A stretch of 64,000 nucleotides of DNA from Isoetes taiwanensis (lineage: Eukaryota; Streptophyta; Lycopodiopsida; Isoetales; Isoetaceae), in contig JAJEKV010000032.1 in the NCBI GenBank assembly GCA_021234155.1, forward strand, positions 3,539,835-3,603,834, written 5' to 3'. The notes under the pieces were generated by a model. It did not search any database. It had not been told where the DNA came from and saw nothing but the letters and a program-made list of their open reading frames with translations. Made by a program: the position numbers and the translations under genes. Positions 35,388 through 48,159 of the stretch are shown in pieces (positions within the stretch are counted from its first letter, which is position 1; the number at the start of each line of letters is the position of its first letter).

Positions 35388-38300
35388 TCAACTATTTGAC
35401 AGCTCATCTGTATCACCAATTTCCTCATCATTCACTTCCTCATTTCCTACAATACGATAATTATCATCGTCTGTCTCTCTGTCATCTCCTTGCGCCTCAG
35501 CCGAACCTTCAATCCCCTCTCCATTTATCTCATCATACACTTCCTTAGGGCTTTCTCCATCCTCTTCTTCTAGCTGATGATGCTCATCAGAGGAGTTTAC
35601 TAATTCGGCATCTTCTACCTCCCAATCCTCTTGACCTTCATTCTCTTCTTGTGAATCACTGCTGCCTTCCTGCTCATATGCTTCCTGCAGAACTCTTTTG
35701 TCCGTTGCATTCATACATAGCATGCTCCGGCTACCTTCATGAACATTAGTGCCATTATTAGCTTGAGACGCATATCTTTCTGATGATCCATCTTCTGGGC
35801 TAATACTGCGACTATCAGTTACATTCCAATTCCTAGAGCCTTCAACAGCAATGGGTGGGCTATCAGACTCTTCTCCGAATCTAACTCATCCTCTGAATCC
35901 TCTTCAGCAACATCCTGCACCATTGCATTAATACTGTCAAAAAATTTCCCACAAAAAGAAGAAAACTAGGTAAATCCCAAAATAGCAATCATGACCCAAA
36001 GGGGTCCATGAGAATAAAGATAAGCAAAAGTATATGTCGTAAGGTAGGCGGCCAGGCAAGTAAACATCCACAAAGAATTTTCCCGATCCATGTGAATGTT
36101 CATGTTATAACTTACAATTCTAGATACACCAGCTTTCCTATGTTCGGTTTCCATCCGCTGCTTCTGTTCAGGAGTATATGCTACAGCAGCGTCGAACGAC
36201 ATTAATCTCATGGCAACAGCAGCAGTCGTGTGAGGAACCCAGACAGGACTCTTTCTTACACCTCCCGATGCTTCTTTGACACCCAATTGTTCAGCTGTTT
36301 CATAGGAAGGAGATAACCAATCGTGATGAACCGCACTTTCGAGTTCAGTAAACGCCTACAAATAAACATCAGTCCATTAATATGTGATGTGATCTTCGCT
36401 TAAGTAAATTTCAATACCAACCTGCAAAAGGTCGCTCGGACAGGACACAACCTTTATGTTCTCATACCATGCAGTCCTGGTATCCTCACTCCATGTATCT
36501 TTGAGAGCTTCTCGTGGAACAGAAAGCTGGTAAGCAGAAAAATATAATTAAAAAAGACAACCTTACTGTTTACAAGATTACGAAGTGGAAGTTCAAAAAA
36601 AAAGGTGTTGATTTTCAAAATGACATTCATGTCTTTTTAGAAACTCAGGCATTCAAGACTATTTTCTTAACTCTCTATTCTCAAGTAGCAATTTCTCTAG
36701 CTTATGGTCACAACAAAAAAGAAAAACATGATATAACCAAAGTGATGCACAAAAGCTCACTACCTCCACTTGAAGCATTAACCATTTTAATAGCTGAAAC
36801 CTGCCAGGCAGAATATCAATTGGCCCACACATGTTTCCATCCAATTGCTCACATGTGTGACGAGAATATTTCATATCCAATGGAAGAGTTTTATGACACA
36901 CTTCACAATGCTGTTCCTTTGGCCAATATAAATTATGGCAACTGTCACATGCAAACAAAACGTCTGGCTCTTTTCTTACATCTGAAACTAAGGCTTTCAA
37001 CATATGTCCTGAACTCAAGCACTGTAACCAAAGCCATGCATCAAACTCTGTATATCGAATAAGGGCCTTTTTCTTTTCAGACATGGACTTCCTTTTCTCC
37101 GCCAAAACTGTACCAACTTGCCATGGATCGTCTTCTGAGCCAGAGACAGGACTATCTTCTTTGAAGCTCACAAGAGACGCTTCAGATGACATAACAGAAG
37201 CACCAAATTGTTCTGCATTTTTGCTCCTCAAGCTTTCTTTAAATGCACTCTCTATTTCCTTCAGCGAGGTAAAAAGATGAGCTTCCCGACACCCCCGAGT
37301 GTCTAAGGCAGCCACCAAGGCATCAAATCCCTGCAATTTTAGCAGACATAGGTAAAAATTGTAGTTGAAATATGCCTAGGTTATAACAACCTACTTACCT
37401 CTTCTGTGTCAATGACTTCCCAACGTCCATCAGAATGAGATTCGAAGTAAATTCTTCCTATGGCAGGCTCTTGGAGACTACTTCCTACAGTAAACTGCCA
37501 ATATCGGTTGTATCGGCGATCCACACCTAGTGGTAGGGATCTTATAGTATAAAGCTTCTCTGCCCGTAAACGTATATCTGTTCTTACTTGAGCACGGGAT
37601 CTTTCACAATCAACAGAACCTAAAATTGCTGAACTGCATTCTGGAAAATCATGTGTCCCACCTCCCCTTAAACTCGCCTTTTTCCTTGTAAAATCATCAT
37701 TGTCAAATTCTTCGTTTATACCCAAAGCATTCAATGAATTGGGAGTCCCCTCTGCTTTTCCCCTTAAATGCTCCTCTTTGATCCGCCGCTTGTCAAGTTG
37801 AGATTCCTCCCACAGCTGCCGTTTGAATGCGGAGGCTGCAGCATACCGTTCCTGCAGATAAAACAAAAGGTAAAAACAGGCAACAAATAAAGGACACTTG
37901 CCCCAATCCCTCAGACAGGCATAAAATGACGGCTCACCTCAATACTAAGACGAACTGCATTTCCTTCATTTATAATATGGACCAAGGCTGTGAGAGCAGC
38001 AAGCCTCTCCTCAACACTTAAGCTACCATATTCTCCCTCCATCAGACCTTGCACCCATGCTTCTCCCACTTGACTTTCATCGATCTCTCCCTCCACAGCA
38101 TCAAAATTATGACTTTTTGAAGACACAATTGCTCCCTCCTCAACATCTCCACCTGGTTTAGCTTTGCGCTCAGATCCATCACTATCCGCATCTGCATCTG
38201 CATCTACATCATCAACATCTTGGTCATAATCTTCATCCCGTTCAGGTTCTTCGGTGTCGTCTACATCTTTGAAAGTCTCTGCATTATCATGAAGCCCACT

Positions 38301-41300
38301 TTGGAACACATCTATCCTTTCTTTTGCAGCTAGCAGAATGTCTTCTTCATCAGTTGGGTCTTTTCTAAATTGTGCACGCACGCAATATGTTGATGGAGCT
38401 ACTCTTTCAAACAGATTTGTGTCTCTAGAAAGCGCAGCAGATATTGATGCCTCTGGTGTTTTTGTTGTTGATAAGTCACGCAGCCCCGATTTCTACAATT
38501 AGAAGTTCCTGGTTAAACAGGCATTTATTATACAGGTTAAATAGTTCAACAACTACCTGAATACGATCTGCGATTTGAAGAACAGTCAATCCTTTACCAC
38601 CTTCTAAAGAAAGGACATGGAATGCCGCATACTTCACAGTTCCAGGAGCCAAGCGATGCTGGGACCTTGGAGGACGGCCACAATTCCTACCTCGCATTAG
38701 CGCCACTGCATTTACTGCAGCTGCGCCAGATCGCAAGTTTGCCACAGCATCATCACCAGCATTAACCTGAAAAATAAACAGAATTGATGTCATGTAAACT
38801 GAATATAGAAGTTACTGTAGAAGTTACTGTGCAAACCTCTGCCAGGTCACTACATTGATCAGCTTGAATCTTAGCCTTCTTCCATTTTGGCCCAAATCCA
38901 GCAGCTAATGCAAACTGTCTTAGTATCTCTGGCCAGGTCAAAGGACTCAAGTTTCGGCCCCAGTCTTGAATGTCAAATCCCCAAGCATAAGCCTGAACAC
39001 CACTCCAAGTTAGGACTCATGTTGCACCAATTAAAGCTATCTAAGAACCTGCAAGCATGAATAGAAATGAGAATATACCGCTTCAACAATTTCGGGATGA
39101 CCACCAGCAGCAACAGAGATCACATGCTGACTTCCCCCGGCTGCAGCTTGTGCAGCATCTTCTACATCCTTAACAAGGGTTTTTAGAAGAGCAATATGTA
39201 TCTCGCTTATAAGCCTAGAATCCTGTATGCCATAATACATCAAGACAATTAGAAACATCAACAGCTGAGATGTCATGATATGAGAGGACCATATACTCAC
39301 ATAATCATGCAAAGCCTGTACAAACTCGTCTAATGTGAATGGCCATAGACCGATGGTATCTGCAAATGTGGTAAGGAACCTCCAAACCTGCAGAAATAAG
39401 AAACACAGTTAAGCAAATGAAAACTTAGGCATCATGCCCAAGAGATGTAGTCATGTTATACCATGAACAAATTGAAAATATTCTCATTTGAAGTAGACCA
39501 GGGAGGAACTGTCAACACTTTTCTCATCTTCACAGCAGATGGTGGAAACTTCTTCAAACTAACTGCAACACCGAAGTAAATACTTGACTATTAGTAAATA
39601 AGATGCATGTAGAGCTAATCCCAAGAACATAGTCTAGTACACAAAATAGAGGGATGGTTCATAGATCTGAGTCAGAAGTTCAAGGCCAAGATCCAAAGTT
39701 TCCAAAACTTTATGGATGCCTTAACTATCATCTTTAGCCATTGGATCACATTGTATGCCACACACAACTTTCTGGTTGCCTCAGAATTGGCTGCCCTAAC
39801 TTGCTCAGCAGCCAGTTCTCCTATTTTAGAATTGCAATCATATTTTCTTTCAATATCATATATCAAAATACATTGACAAAGAAAAAGTGACCCATCTTTC
39901 TAGAAGCATAATACTCGGGATTTAAACTGCTGACTTATCTCAAAATTCTTTATCCTACTTTCATTATCTGCAAAGTGCACCCTGAGAAACTCTTGCTATG
40001 TAAGGTATGCTGAGACAACAAGGATCTAAAAGCACTAAAAAGCACCAAACTTGGTTAATGACTTAATACCTTGACTGGAATCTGGTGGAGGTAAAATGCC
40101 CTCCAAATCAGTAGAGACCAAGCCCGGTACATATACCCCTAGCTGCATCAACTCCAAATGTTCATCATCCATGAATCCTGTGGACACTTTTGCCAATTTC
40201 TTTGCTGTAGCACGCTCATATGCAGCTTTTGCTTTTGCAGCTTCCTTTTCCTTTTTTGTTTCTTCTTTTCTGCGCAAGATCTCAATCTGAAGTAGACAAA
40301 GAATTAACATTTAAAAGATCAGTTGCACATGTTAAAGAATAAAGAAGTTATACCCGTCTTTGTTCTTTCTTCAGTAATTTTTCCATGCGCTCATATTCCC
40401 GTTTTTGCTCTCGCTGAAGGCGTTCATTCTTCTTTAATTGTTCACGATTAAACTTTTCTAACTCCTTTTTCTGTTGCTCCTCTCTCTGAAATTTGATAAC
40501 ATACTTTAGAGAAAACATTCAGAGAAAAGGAAAACCAAAAACGTTACCTTTCGCCGTACAGCTTCCTGCTTTTCCTCTTCTTTTCTCATTCGTTTTTCAT
40601 TTGCTGCAGACCTTCCTTCATCAATCTGTAACTGGGTTGATAAAAATACATCAGACCGATAATTCTTCTACATGCCAAAGAATCAGATGGTACCTTGCGC
40701 TTTTTATCAAGCCTTGCTTCCTCTTGTTCATGGATGCATTTGTCTGTTTCCTGGTGAGAATTACGATTATATGCAGCATCCGAACCCCCATCATCCAATC
40801 CAAGGTGACCTTCATTTCCATAATAAGGTCTTTCTGAAAAGGACTTTATCCTGGACGATGTCGCTATTTCAGAAAGCCTATCAAGTCTGGAATATGCGCT
40901 TCTCTCATAAAATTGAGTTCCTGTAGGATGTTCAGGCAAAAACTGATGCTCACATACAACTTTGGATCCCGACTGAGCACCAGACCCTGGAGGTTTTTGT
41001 TTCAATAACGTGGATGTCTGAAATGATTCCAAAGAATACCCCTGTAAATATAGAACACGTGTTGCCAAATATAAATCATTTCTCAATCAACTCTTCAGTA
41101 AAATTGGCAAATATTTGATGAATTTAATTGGATATTTTCCTTCAGTTGTTTCTGAATTACACTCCATTCCCATTTCGGATGCTGATCCTTTAACCACTTC
41201 AAACAAAAATCTTCCCACAAAAAGAATGTGTTTGATCTTCTTAATGAACAGTTGATTATTCTGTGCTCTAAACTAAATTTCCAATTCTTTTCCAGCTCAT

Positions 41301-42293
41301 AATTTCTAATCCTGGAGCTATCACCCATAAAATGCACTTAATCCTGTAAAAAACACAAAACAATATCCAAGGTCTGAATGTCGAACACCACTCACTTTGT
41401 TTGCTCTGCCATCATGTCTGCCTAGAGACTTATGACGTGCGGCCCCATTTCCAGCTTCAACAGATTCTGATAATAAGTTCAAACCCAAAGAAGCGGTCAG
41501 ACTAGAAATACATGATTACATTTACCAAAATTTTGCATAGATGAAAAAGACAATACCTATTGGCATCCCAAAAGCTCCTGGAGGAAGTGGGTCAAACTCA
41601 TAACCTAGCATTGGCCCATCTTCTCGTAATGGCTCCCCCAGCTGGGATTCAACCAAAGCAATGGCAGATGTTTCAGCAGCCGAGCCAGGCTGCTTCCATG
41701 GCTCTATCCAAGGTTGGTGTCTGAGTTCTGCTTGTGATTCATAGTAACGCTGTTCGACTGAAGGTTCAATGTGTGTTTCTGTTTTAAAGAATGTCTGAGA
41801 GCTTTTCCTAGAAGTTCCTTCTGTATCCTTCTTAACTGCCTTCTTTGAATGAGGGGGTCTCAAATCAGGTTCAGCATCATCATGATAATACTCACTTGTT
41901 TGATCAGCATCAGCCATTCTGTATGCATTATTAGGATGGTACTCGTTAGATCCAGGTGAGGACTCCACCTTTGGTCTTTTTACAGCACCTTCTTCATTAA
42001 CCTTTCTATCCTTCAACCTTCGATGGCAAAACCACATTCTCAGTTGCCTATCTGTGAGATTAAGCTGAGCTGAGAGTGCTTCTCTGACATCATCAGAAGG
42101 ATACTTATCGTCTGCAATAACATGCAAAAATAAATATCATCATCCTTTTACTTCAAGAGATCAAGATAAAGAAATAAGGAAAATCACCAGCATAGACTCT
42201 TTCCAGAGTTTCGAGTTGTGAAGGGGTTTTCATTTTCCTTTTCGGATGCTTACTCTCCGGAGTTGCACGTTTGCTCTGTTCTTCCCACTCCAT
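35388..42293 (-). CDS. Homeobox-DDT domain protein, RLT-type ISWI partner
   Basis: An 18-exon gene model of about 1,550 codons. Exons by my reading: 42293-42188, 42111-41557, 41466-41396, 41041-40694, 40631-40548, 40485-40354, 40286-40070, 39562-39462, 39387-39301, 39222-39079, 38992-38837, 38766-38557, 38492-37938, 37851-37399, 37330-36764, 36526-36422, 36355-36116, 35914-35388. Junctions are GT-AG and keep phase. A homeodomain spans exons 1-2 (KRKMKTPSQLETLERVYA ... RQLRMWFCHRRLKDRK). A charged coiled coil follows (exons 5-7), then the DDT domain (PPWSTSNENIF ... LWPFTLDEFVQALHDY), a WHIM/HARE-HTH-like region (GTVKYAAFHVLSLEGGKGLT) and RSLPLGVDRRYNRYWQF. The C-terminus is very acidic. Plant RLT1/RLT2 proteins of this architecture act with ISWI remodellers in the nucleus (established). 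In the last exon the frame shifts after EDELDSE near 35,870-35,876, and one base seems missing. Start: the ATG just before the homeodomain; no upstream in-frame alternative was examined. Confidence 0.9.
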
Positions 42294-43115
42294 TTCAACC
42301 CTAATTCAAATTTCTAAGAATCTTCAGAAAAGGATCTCTTTCACCTACATGCGAAAATCTTCTCTTCCGATGTGTCGGAAATGAAAGCAACAAGCTTGGA
42401 GGTAGCCGGGCACACTGAACATTCGATTGAAGATCATAACTTTAAACGATGAAAACCATACCGGCAATGCAAATAGCTCGGAGGGCAGAGAAGCGCAGGA
42501 AGGAGGGAACCCTAACGAGAATTGGGTGGGCGAAAAAACAGATTGGGAAGTGAGGAAAACCAATTGGGTGGTCGGGGAAGCCTTCCGGCGAGGCAGAGGA
42601 AGAAGGAAAAGGTAGGATCTAGCAAAGGGGAAGGGCAGAAAGGGGCGGAGGCGAGTTGGGTAGTGGCGCAAAGGGGGGAGCATTGATTGGGTGGCACGAA
42701 AACAAGAAGAATAGGCAGCAACGGTGATGATGGATTAAGATTTCTTGCTATGCTCTTCTGTGGCTGCATAATCTGCAGCCCTATTTTTGCACAACTCATC
42801 ATCATCTGCATAAGCATGAGCATGCAGCGCCAATTGCTCGCATTACACATTCCTTCCATCAATCTTATGCAGATCACATGTCCTTCGTCCTTTGCACCTT
42901 GGGCTTGGTCCTCTACCTGTATTTTGCCTTATTTCCATTATCCATGCCCCCATGCTTTCCATGCATGTATCGGTATCCATCCCATGCCTTCTTTCGCGGG
43001 TGAACTGAATAACAAACATTCCCACAATGGGAAACAACCATCAATACTCCTAAAGGAAAACTGAATGACCATGTAAGTTTGTTACCATGTATGTATGGGG
43101 TATTTCCCACCGTAA
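42294..43115. other. Upstream region of the homeobox gene; no second gene seen
   Basis: A purine-rich stretch (on +) at 42,430-42,720 is the likely 5' leader and promoter of the minus-strand homeobox gene. Short frames on both strands lack domains. Confidence 0.45.
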
Positions 43116-43121
43116 GAACAG

Positions 43122-43382
43122 GTTATGTGACATTCTGCTTGCGCTTTCAATAGCGCCTCGCCACGTGGCATACATTTTAACCTTGAACGTAAGTAAAAAT
43201 TTCTTGGCTGCTCTGTTTTTTTTTGCATTTCTCTGCGGCCTTCTCCTGCACTGATTTTGGGGATGATTCTGCTGTCCAGCATATGACCTGCTATTCCGAT
43301 GATTCTACAGCGATTCTACAAAGCAGGTGAGCAGGTAAATCATTTTAAAGAACTTTTTTTTTGCCGCAGAATGTCACATAAC
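43122..43382. mobile_element. Inverted-repeat element with 17-bp perfect arms
   Basis: GTTATGTGACATTCTGC (43,122-43,138) and its exact reverse complement (43,366-43,382) bound a 227 bp core with no frame. Similarity extends weakly outward ('ccgtaagaacag' against 'ttccttgttac'). It is probably a MITE remnant; no target duplication was settled. Confidence 0.55.
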
Positions 43383-43394
43383 ATGTTTCCTTGT

Positions 43395-43504
43395 TACAAA
43401 AATGTTGTTTTAGACAACATTCTGGCGTGTCAGGCATGCCTCCGCGTTGACGCGCGTCGGCAGGCCTTCCACACCAGAGTGTTGCCTAAAGCAACATTCT
43501 TGTA
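43395..43504. mobile_element. 110-bp near-complete hairpin element
   Basis: The arms TACAAAAATGTTGTTTTAGA... and ...TAAAGCAACATTCTTGTA pair almost along their whole length, through 'ctggcgtgtcaggcatgcc' against 'ggcaggccttccacaccag'. The loop is short and GC-rich. TA at each end fits a Stowaway-like MITE. Differences between the arms include compensated or G-U-tolerant changes, so a hairpin RNA is a second possibility. Confidence 0.65.
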
Positions 43505-44062
43505 TACAGAACCACTTTCCAGTGTTGGGCAGTGGGGCTCTGCGACCGCAGTAGCCCCGGACGAGTCACTGGCAAACCGAAAACTGGGACCGATGCGCAT
43601 TCCCCCACAATGTGGAAATTGGGAGGCAATTTTTCCTTCGGCTATGGCATCGATGAAACACCGTGCCCCTTCTCCTTCCTTTTGTATTTAATTAGATCTA
43701 CATGCGAAGAGTTTGGTACGCCATGGAGGTGAGCTTTTCCAGCTTATTTATGAAACGAAGGGCTTTCAGAGGCTCTCGTCAGATTTTTACTCTGGAGCTT
43801 CAATCTCCTGTGAAAATGGAGAATTAAGACGTCTATTAAGGGCAAACAAGTTCTCCGGCATATTTTTTTGCTTCTTACAAGCTCAGTTTTATGTGGATCC
43901 AATGACGATGGCATGCAAAATGATACGACAAGGAAACGTTTCAGAAGACTTGAACTACCACTTCCTCCTTCTCTAGTCAATACCTCTTCCTTTTTCATTT
44001 TGCCCTTGTCTTTTTGCTTCATGCCTTTATTCTGTGAAAGTGTTTTCCTTAGTACGAGCACT

Positions 44063-44995
44063 AGGGGTGAAGTCCACGGTCCCATATCAAATTCTACTGC
44101 AGGAGACAGGATTCTTGCCTCTTCAGAGGGTGGCCCTTGATCGCCACATTGTCTATTTTCAGAAGATGGTCAATATGGACGATGTTCATCTCCCTAAATT
44201 AGCTTATATCATGGCAATGGGGCCGCAGCGCCTCAAGGCCTGTTGGAAGGAAAAGAGACCTCAACGGTTGGCTAAATGGAATGTGCAGGAGCACAGGTGC
44301 ATACATGTGCAAACAGAGGCAGATCGCCATAGCTTGAGGCAATATCTTGATGCTTGCTTCCTCAGCAAGCTTTGGGATGCCAATGCCCTTGAACATGTCA
44401 AGACAGCACATTACCAGCGCCACATAAATCCCACATTGGAACGAGGCCCGCAATGCTACCAGCGTACCCACTTGCCCATGAAAAGGCGCAGACTCATTGC
44501 CTCCATTCGCACAGGGGCACATCATCTTCGAATTGAGACGGGCAGATGGATTGGTGAGCCGCGCCGGGACAGGCTCTGTCAATGCTGCCAAATGGGAGTC
44601 ATTGAGGATGAATCTCATACCCTTCAAAGTTGCCCAGCATATGATCAAATCCGGACGCGCTATGCTAAATTGGTCAGGGCCAGCCGTTACATTTGACATT
44701 GAGCACAGCATCTGTACGGGTGCTGGGATCATACCTTCGGGAGGTTATGGACATGCGAGATCAGCTATGTCCTCGGGCACACAATTGACATGTATATATA
44801 CATTTATTTCATGATGATGTATACTTGTACAGTTTGACAGCATTCTTATTACTGCCACGGTTTTTCCCTCGAAAACCCTTTGGGGCGGGGGTTTTTTAAC
44901 CCGGACAGTAATAAGTTTGCTGCGCTCCTTCTGGGTCCCATAGGCCGATTGGTCTCAGTGGACGATAAAAAATCATTCTCATTCTCATTCTAATA
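44063..44995 (+). mobile_element. 5'-truncated LINE-A copy, C-terminal region
   Basis: An open frame (44,034-44,696, the first residues being flank) covers the region after the RT. It contains a basic helix-rich stretch (RRRLIASIRTGAHHLRIETG) and a CQCCQMGVIEDESHTLQSCP zinc-knuckle-like motif. The 3' region has the family hallmark 'ccctcgaaaaccctttgggg', 'ggtctcagtggacgataaaa' and an (ATTCTC)n tail ending near 44,995. It is the youngest-looking C-terminal copy in the window but is cut off 5' of this region. Confidence 0.8.
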
Positions 44996-44999
44996 GAGT

Positions 45000-46830
45000 A
45001 TTAGAGCTCCTATTTTTCCTTAACGGATCTGTCGGAAGTTAAAGGTAGTTTACAGGGCTTGCGATGGGTTCTTGCATTGCCGGATTTCCTGTTGGGCACT
45101 GGCAACAGGGATTTGCTTCTGCAGGGTGTTGGCCGGGCAACAAAGCTTGGAGAAATCATTTTATTGTCGGTCTTGAACAAAGCTTGGAGAAATCATTTTA
45201 CTGTCGGTCTTGAACTGTAACTGCTAAAGCAGCTGTAAACTTGCGTTAATCTATTACAACCAGTAGCAACCTGTACCCACGAAATTGTCTTTCCACTTTC
45301 CATTCCGAAATGTAGGAAAGTTGCAGGCTTGTCATGGAGGGTGATTCAAATCCACAGGATGGTGTGAATCATCCAATTTTGTCTTTGTCGTCTTCTCTCA
45401 TTACGCCAAAGATTGATGCTTCTCATCCAGGTCTTGTTGTATATACAGCTGAGCCAGGAGGCTTTCTCTGCCTAGGAGTTAGTTGCCAATGTGATACAAA
45501 TAGGTACAGAGGACCACCGGATAGCCGCATTGCTCCGCATCCTGATGCGGCAACTTATGCATTCTTTGTTTCTAATGATAATGCCATATATGGAATGGGA
45601 ACAATTAGGTGTGTCAGTTTCAGAGTTATATACTTTGCGGTCTCGCATGACTCTTGCAAAAGCTTTATTAATTCAGGAGATTGGCCAGGTGGATGCTGTT
45701 ATAAGGCATGAGCAATTTGGGTTAGCTATGAACTAGTATTTAATATACATTTTCTGTTTTGTGCTTTCAAGTTTTGATGTATATATGTGAGTTTTGATGT
45801 GGACATATGGTTTAGTACTTGCAAGAGCACATAGACATTGGAGGGCTCAATTTGGTGCATTGCAACAAATGTGGTTGTTGGGTGGCTGAGTTGAGGTTTC
45901 TTTAATGCAATGTATAACAGTTTTGGAGTAATGTATAGATGTGGATGTTGTGGATCTTTGTTGTTTGTAATTGAAGCCATTTTACTTGACTAAAAGTTTG
46001 AATTGTGATGTAGGATTGTGATGTATGTACTAACTTGTGGAATTTTTTAAGGGCTACGGCCACCTAGGTATAGCAATTATCCCATATTTGGAACAATGGC
46101 TATGCCCGAATGAGCATGGGTATCTTGCTGGGATTCAACTCCCTAGGCTCATTGTGTTTTGTCTTTTGCAGATTATTTCTCAAACTTTAGAACTATGGAT
46201 GGTGGTAATCACTCTGGTGTCACTGAGTGCAAATGCTATGAGTGACGTCAAGAGTGATTAACACCATGCATATGCTTTTTGGAAATTCGAGGATCTATGT
46301 GTCAAAAAGGATCATATGCAGACATTCTTTGGTTGGGATAGCTGCTATGTTCATAGAGCATGAGCATCTTGTTGGGGTTCAACCCCCCAGGCTCTATTCC
46401 ATTAATTTTGCTGTTGTATGAGAAACTGTAATCTTTATACGTATAAGAGATCGCCTCTTAATTTAATCAAGATAGAACCATTAGATAAATGGTAATTTAT
46501 GGGGTGCATCAATGGGAGGGTGTTTGACTCTATCTTGACTTGCAATGAAGGGTGTAGAGGTTGTCTGATGGAATATTGTTGATAATATTCCTCGATCCAA
46601 TGGTCATAAAAAATTATGAGACACCCCAAATGCTAATACATCCAAAATCAAACATAACTAAAACTAGTACCCGATGTTGCAGCCATAAGTACGTTCATCC
46701 ATGAAGTACGATGGAATGGCATGTATATGGCAATGCAAGTTTTTGTTTGATTGGTTTGTAGGTACCAATGGAAGTGTTGGTTCAATTGGCTTATTTGAAT
46801 ATTAACTAATATGTGAACTTGTTTCTGGCA
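45000..46830. other. No gene seen; short duplications
   Basis: A 37 bp direct duplication lies at 45,141-45,177 and 45,178-45,214 ('caaagcttggagaaatcatt'). A frame at 45,334-45,711 (MEGDSNPQDGV...) has no recognised domain and is not called as a gene. Two blocks near 46,105 and 46,360 share 'gagcatg..tatcttgctgg' and 'ttcaac.ccc.aggctc', a diverged repeat. Confidence 0.45.
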
Positions 46831-46864
46831 GAAAGGCGAGAGTCTCAACTCTATTGCACCAGAT

Positions 46865-47707
46865 ATGGATCTCATTTTTCTCATGGAGACATGGGAGCAT
46901 GCAGGGCACAGATTACCGGACCTCCCAGGCTATCTGCATTTCTCGGTGTTCAATGAGTGCACAGGCAAGCGAGGGCATGGCGGTGTTGCCTGCTACTACC
47001 GTGCAACCTTGAGGCACTCAGTCTCGTTGCACAAAACAGACAGGCACAATCGCTACTTGTGGGTGCGCGTGCAGCATGACAGTGGCGACACTCTCCTCAT
47101 AGCAGCATGCTACTTTCCACATGACGAGAGCAACTTCTATAACACTCATTTGGATGTGGATCGATTGGAGCCCTATGTCGATCTATATGATGACATACAG
47201 CAGCACAAACAATTGGGCAGGGTTATGTTGCTTGGCGACTTTAATGCACGCACAGGAGCCGAGCAGGTTCCAAAATTTAACCCCCTGGAGGAGGACGTCT
47301 TGCAATTGAACCCCGCAGAGGTGGCTTGGTCAAGGATATCAGATGACAGCCATATTTCGCGCTATGGCAGGCAGTTGTTGTTGCTGGGTAGTATCTTTGA
47401 CCTGGTTATTTGTAATGGGTTGGCACAATGGCCGTCTTCCAGTTGCTACACTTGTAGACAGGAGAACCAAGGGGGCGGGTCCAGTGTGGTGGATTATCTG
47501 CTGGTTGAGGAACGGGATCTGCACCTGGTTACTCATTTTTCCATCGGGACGCATTACTTTCGGGACGAGGAAGTAGATTCGGACCACCGGCCCCTGTTCA
47601 TGCATCTCCATTGGGAGGCTTCCCGTGCATCTGCTGCTTCAACACACCGGGTGCCCCACCGCGCTGGACTACGACCCGTCGCGAGGGACCTATGCCCACG
47701 CGCTTGA
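46865..47707 (+). CDS. LINE-A AP-type endonuclease ORF (fragment of ORF2)
   Basis: A 280-residue open frame with exonuclease-endonuclease-phosphatase hallmarks. FLMETWE is at about residues 5-11, RVMLLGDFNARTG near 120 with the catalytic Asp/Asn pair, SVVDYLLVE near 220, and VDSDHRPLFMHL near 240 with the catalytic SDH. The domain nicks target DNA for target-primed reverse transcription. The N-terminal beta strand (usually NxRGL) is missing or altered, so the first Met is likely internal to the original ORF2. The frame is lost beyond about 47.65 kb. Confidence 0.8.
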   Translation: MDLIFLMETWEHAGHRLPDLPGYLHFSVFNECTGKRGHGGVACYYRATLRHSVSLHKTDRHNRYLWVRVQHDSGDTLLIAACYFPHDESNFYNTHLDVDRLEPYVDLYDDIQQHKQLGRVMLLGDFNARTGAEQVPKFNPLEEDVLQLNPAEVAWSRISDDSHISRYGRQLLLLGSIFDLVICNGLAQWPSSSCYTCRQENQGGGSSVVDYLLVEERDLHLVTHFSIGTHYFRDEEVDSDHRPLFMHLHWEASRASAASTHRVPHRAGLRPVARDLCPRA

Positions 47708-48159
47708 GCATGATCTAGCGGGACGGGCCGCAACTCCCCACACTTCAAGAGCAATGCTGCTACCGACTCAACCGCTGCTCGACGGGCCGAAAGATGCTTT
47801 GGGAGAGGCAGCGCCACGGCGAACCACAGGCACTACCACCTTTCCCCGCAACAAATGGTTTGATGATGAGTGTCGGGAGCTCAAACGCACACTCCGACAA
47901 GTCACTGATCCCATCTCTCGCCCACAGGCCATCAGTCAATACCGCTCCTTTCTCAAGAACAAGAATGCCAGATACCTCGCAGAGCATCAAGAATGATGTT
48001 TGGTCTCGACCGCACCCCCAGACATTCTCGGAGAAGGGTCTTGAGCAAGCCCGCACGACCCACGGGGAACATCACCCGGAGCAATGGGTACAGTGACTTT
48101 GCAGCGGTTTGTGACGACAGCATTTCGGGGGCGGGCACCATCCCTCCTCCACGATAGGC

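Noticed and set aside
36514-37062. 182-codon + strand frame (and other + frames at 35-42 kb)
   Set aside because: Antisense shadow of the homeobox-DDT gene exons; no domain.
45334-45711. Possible single-exon gene (MEGDSNPQDGV...)
   Set aside because: No domain, no conserved neighbours, composition not clearly coding.
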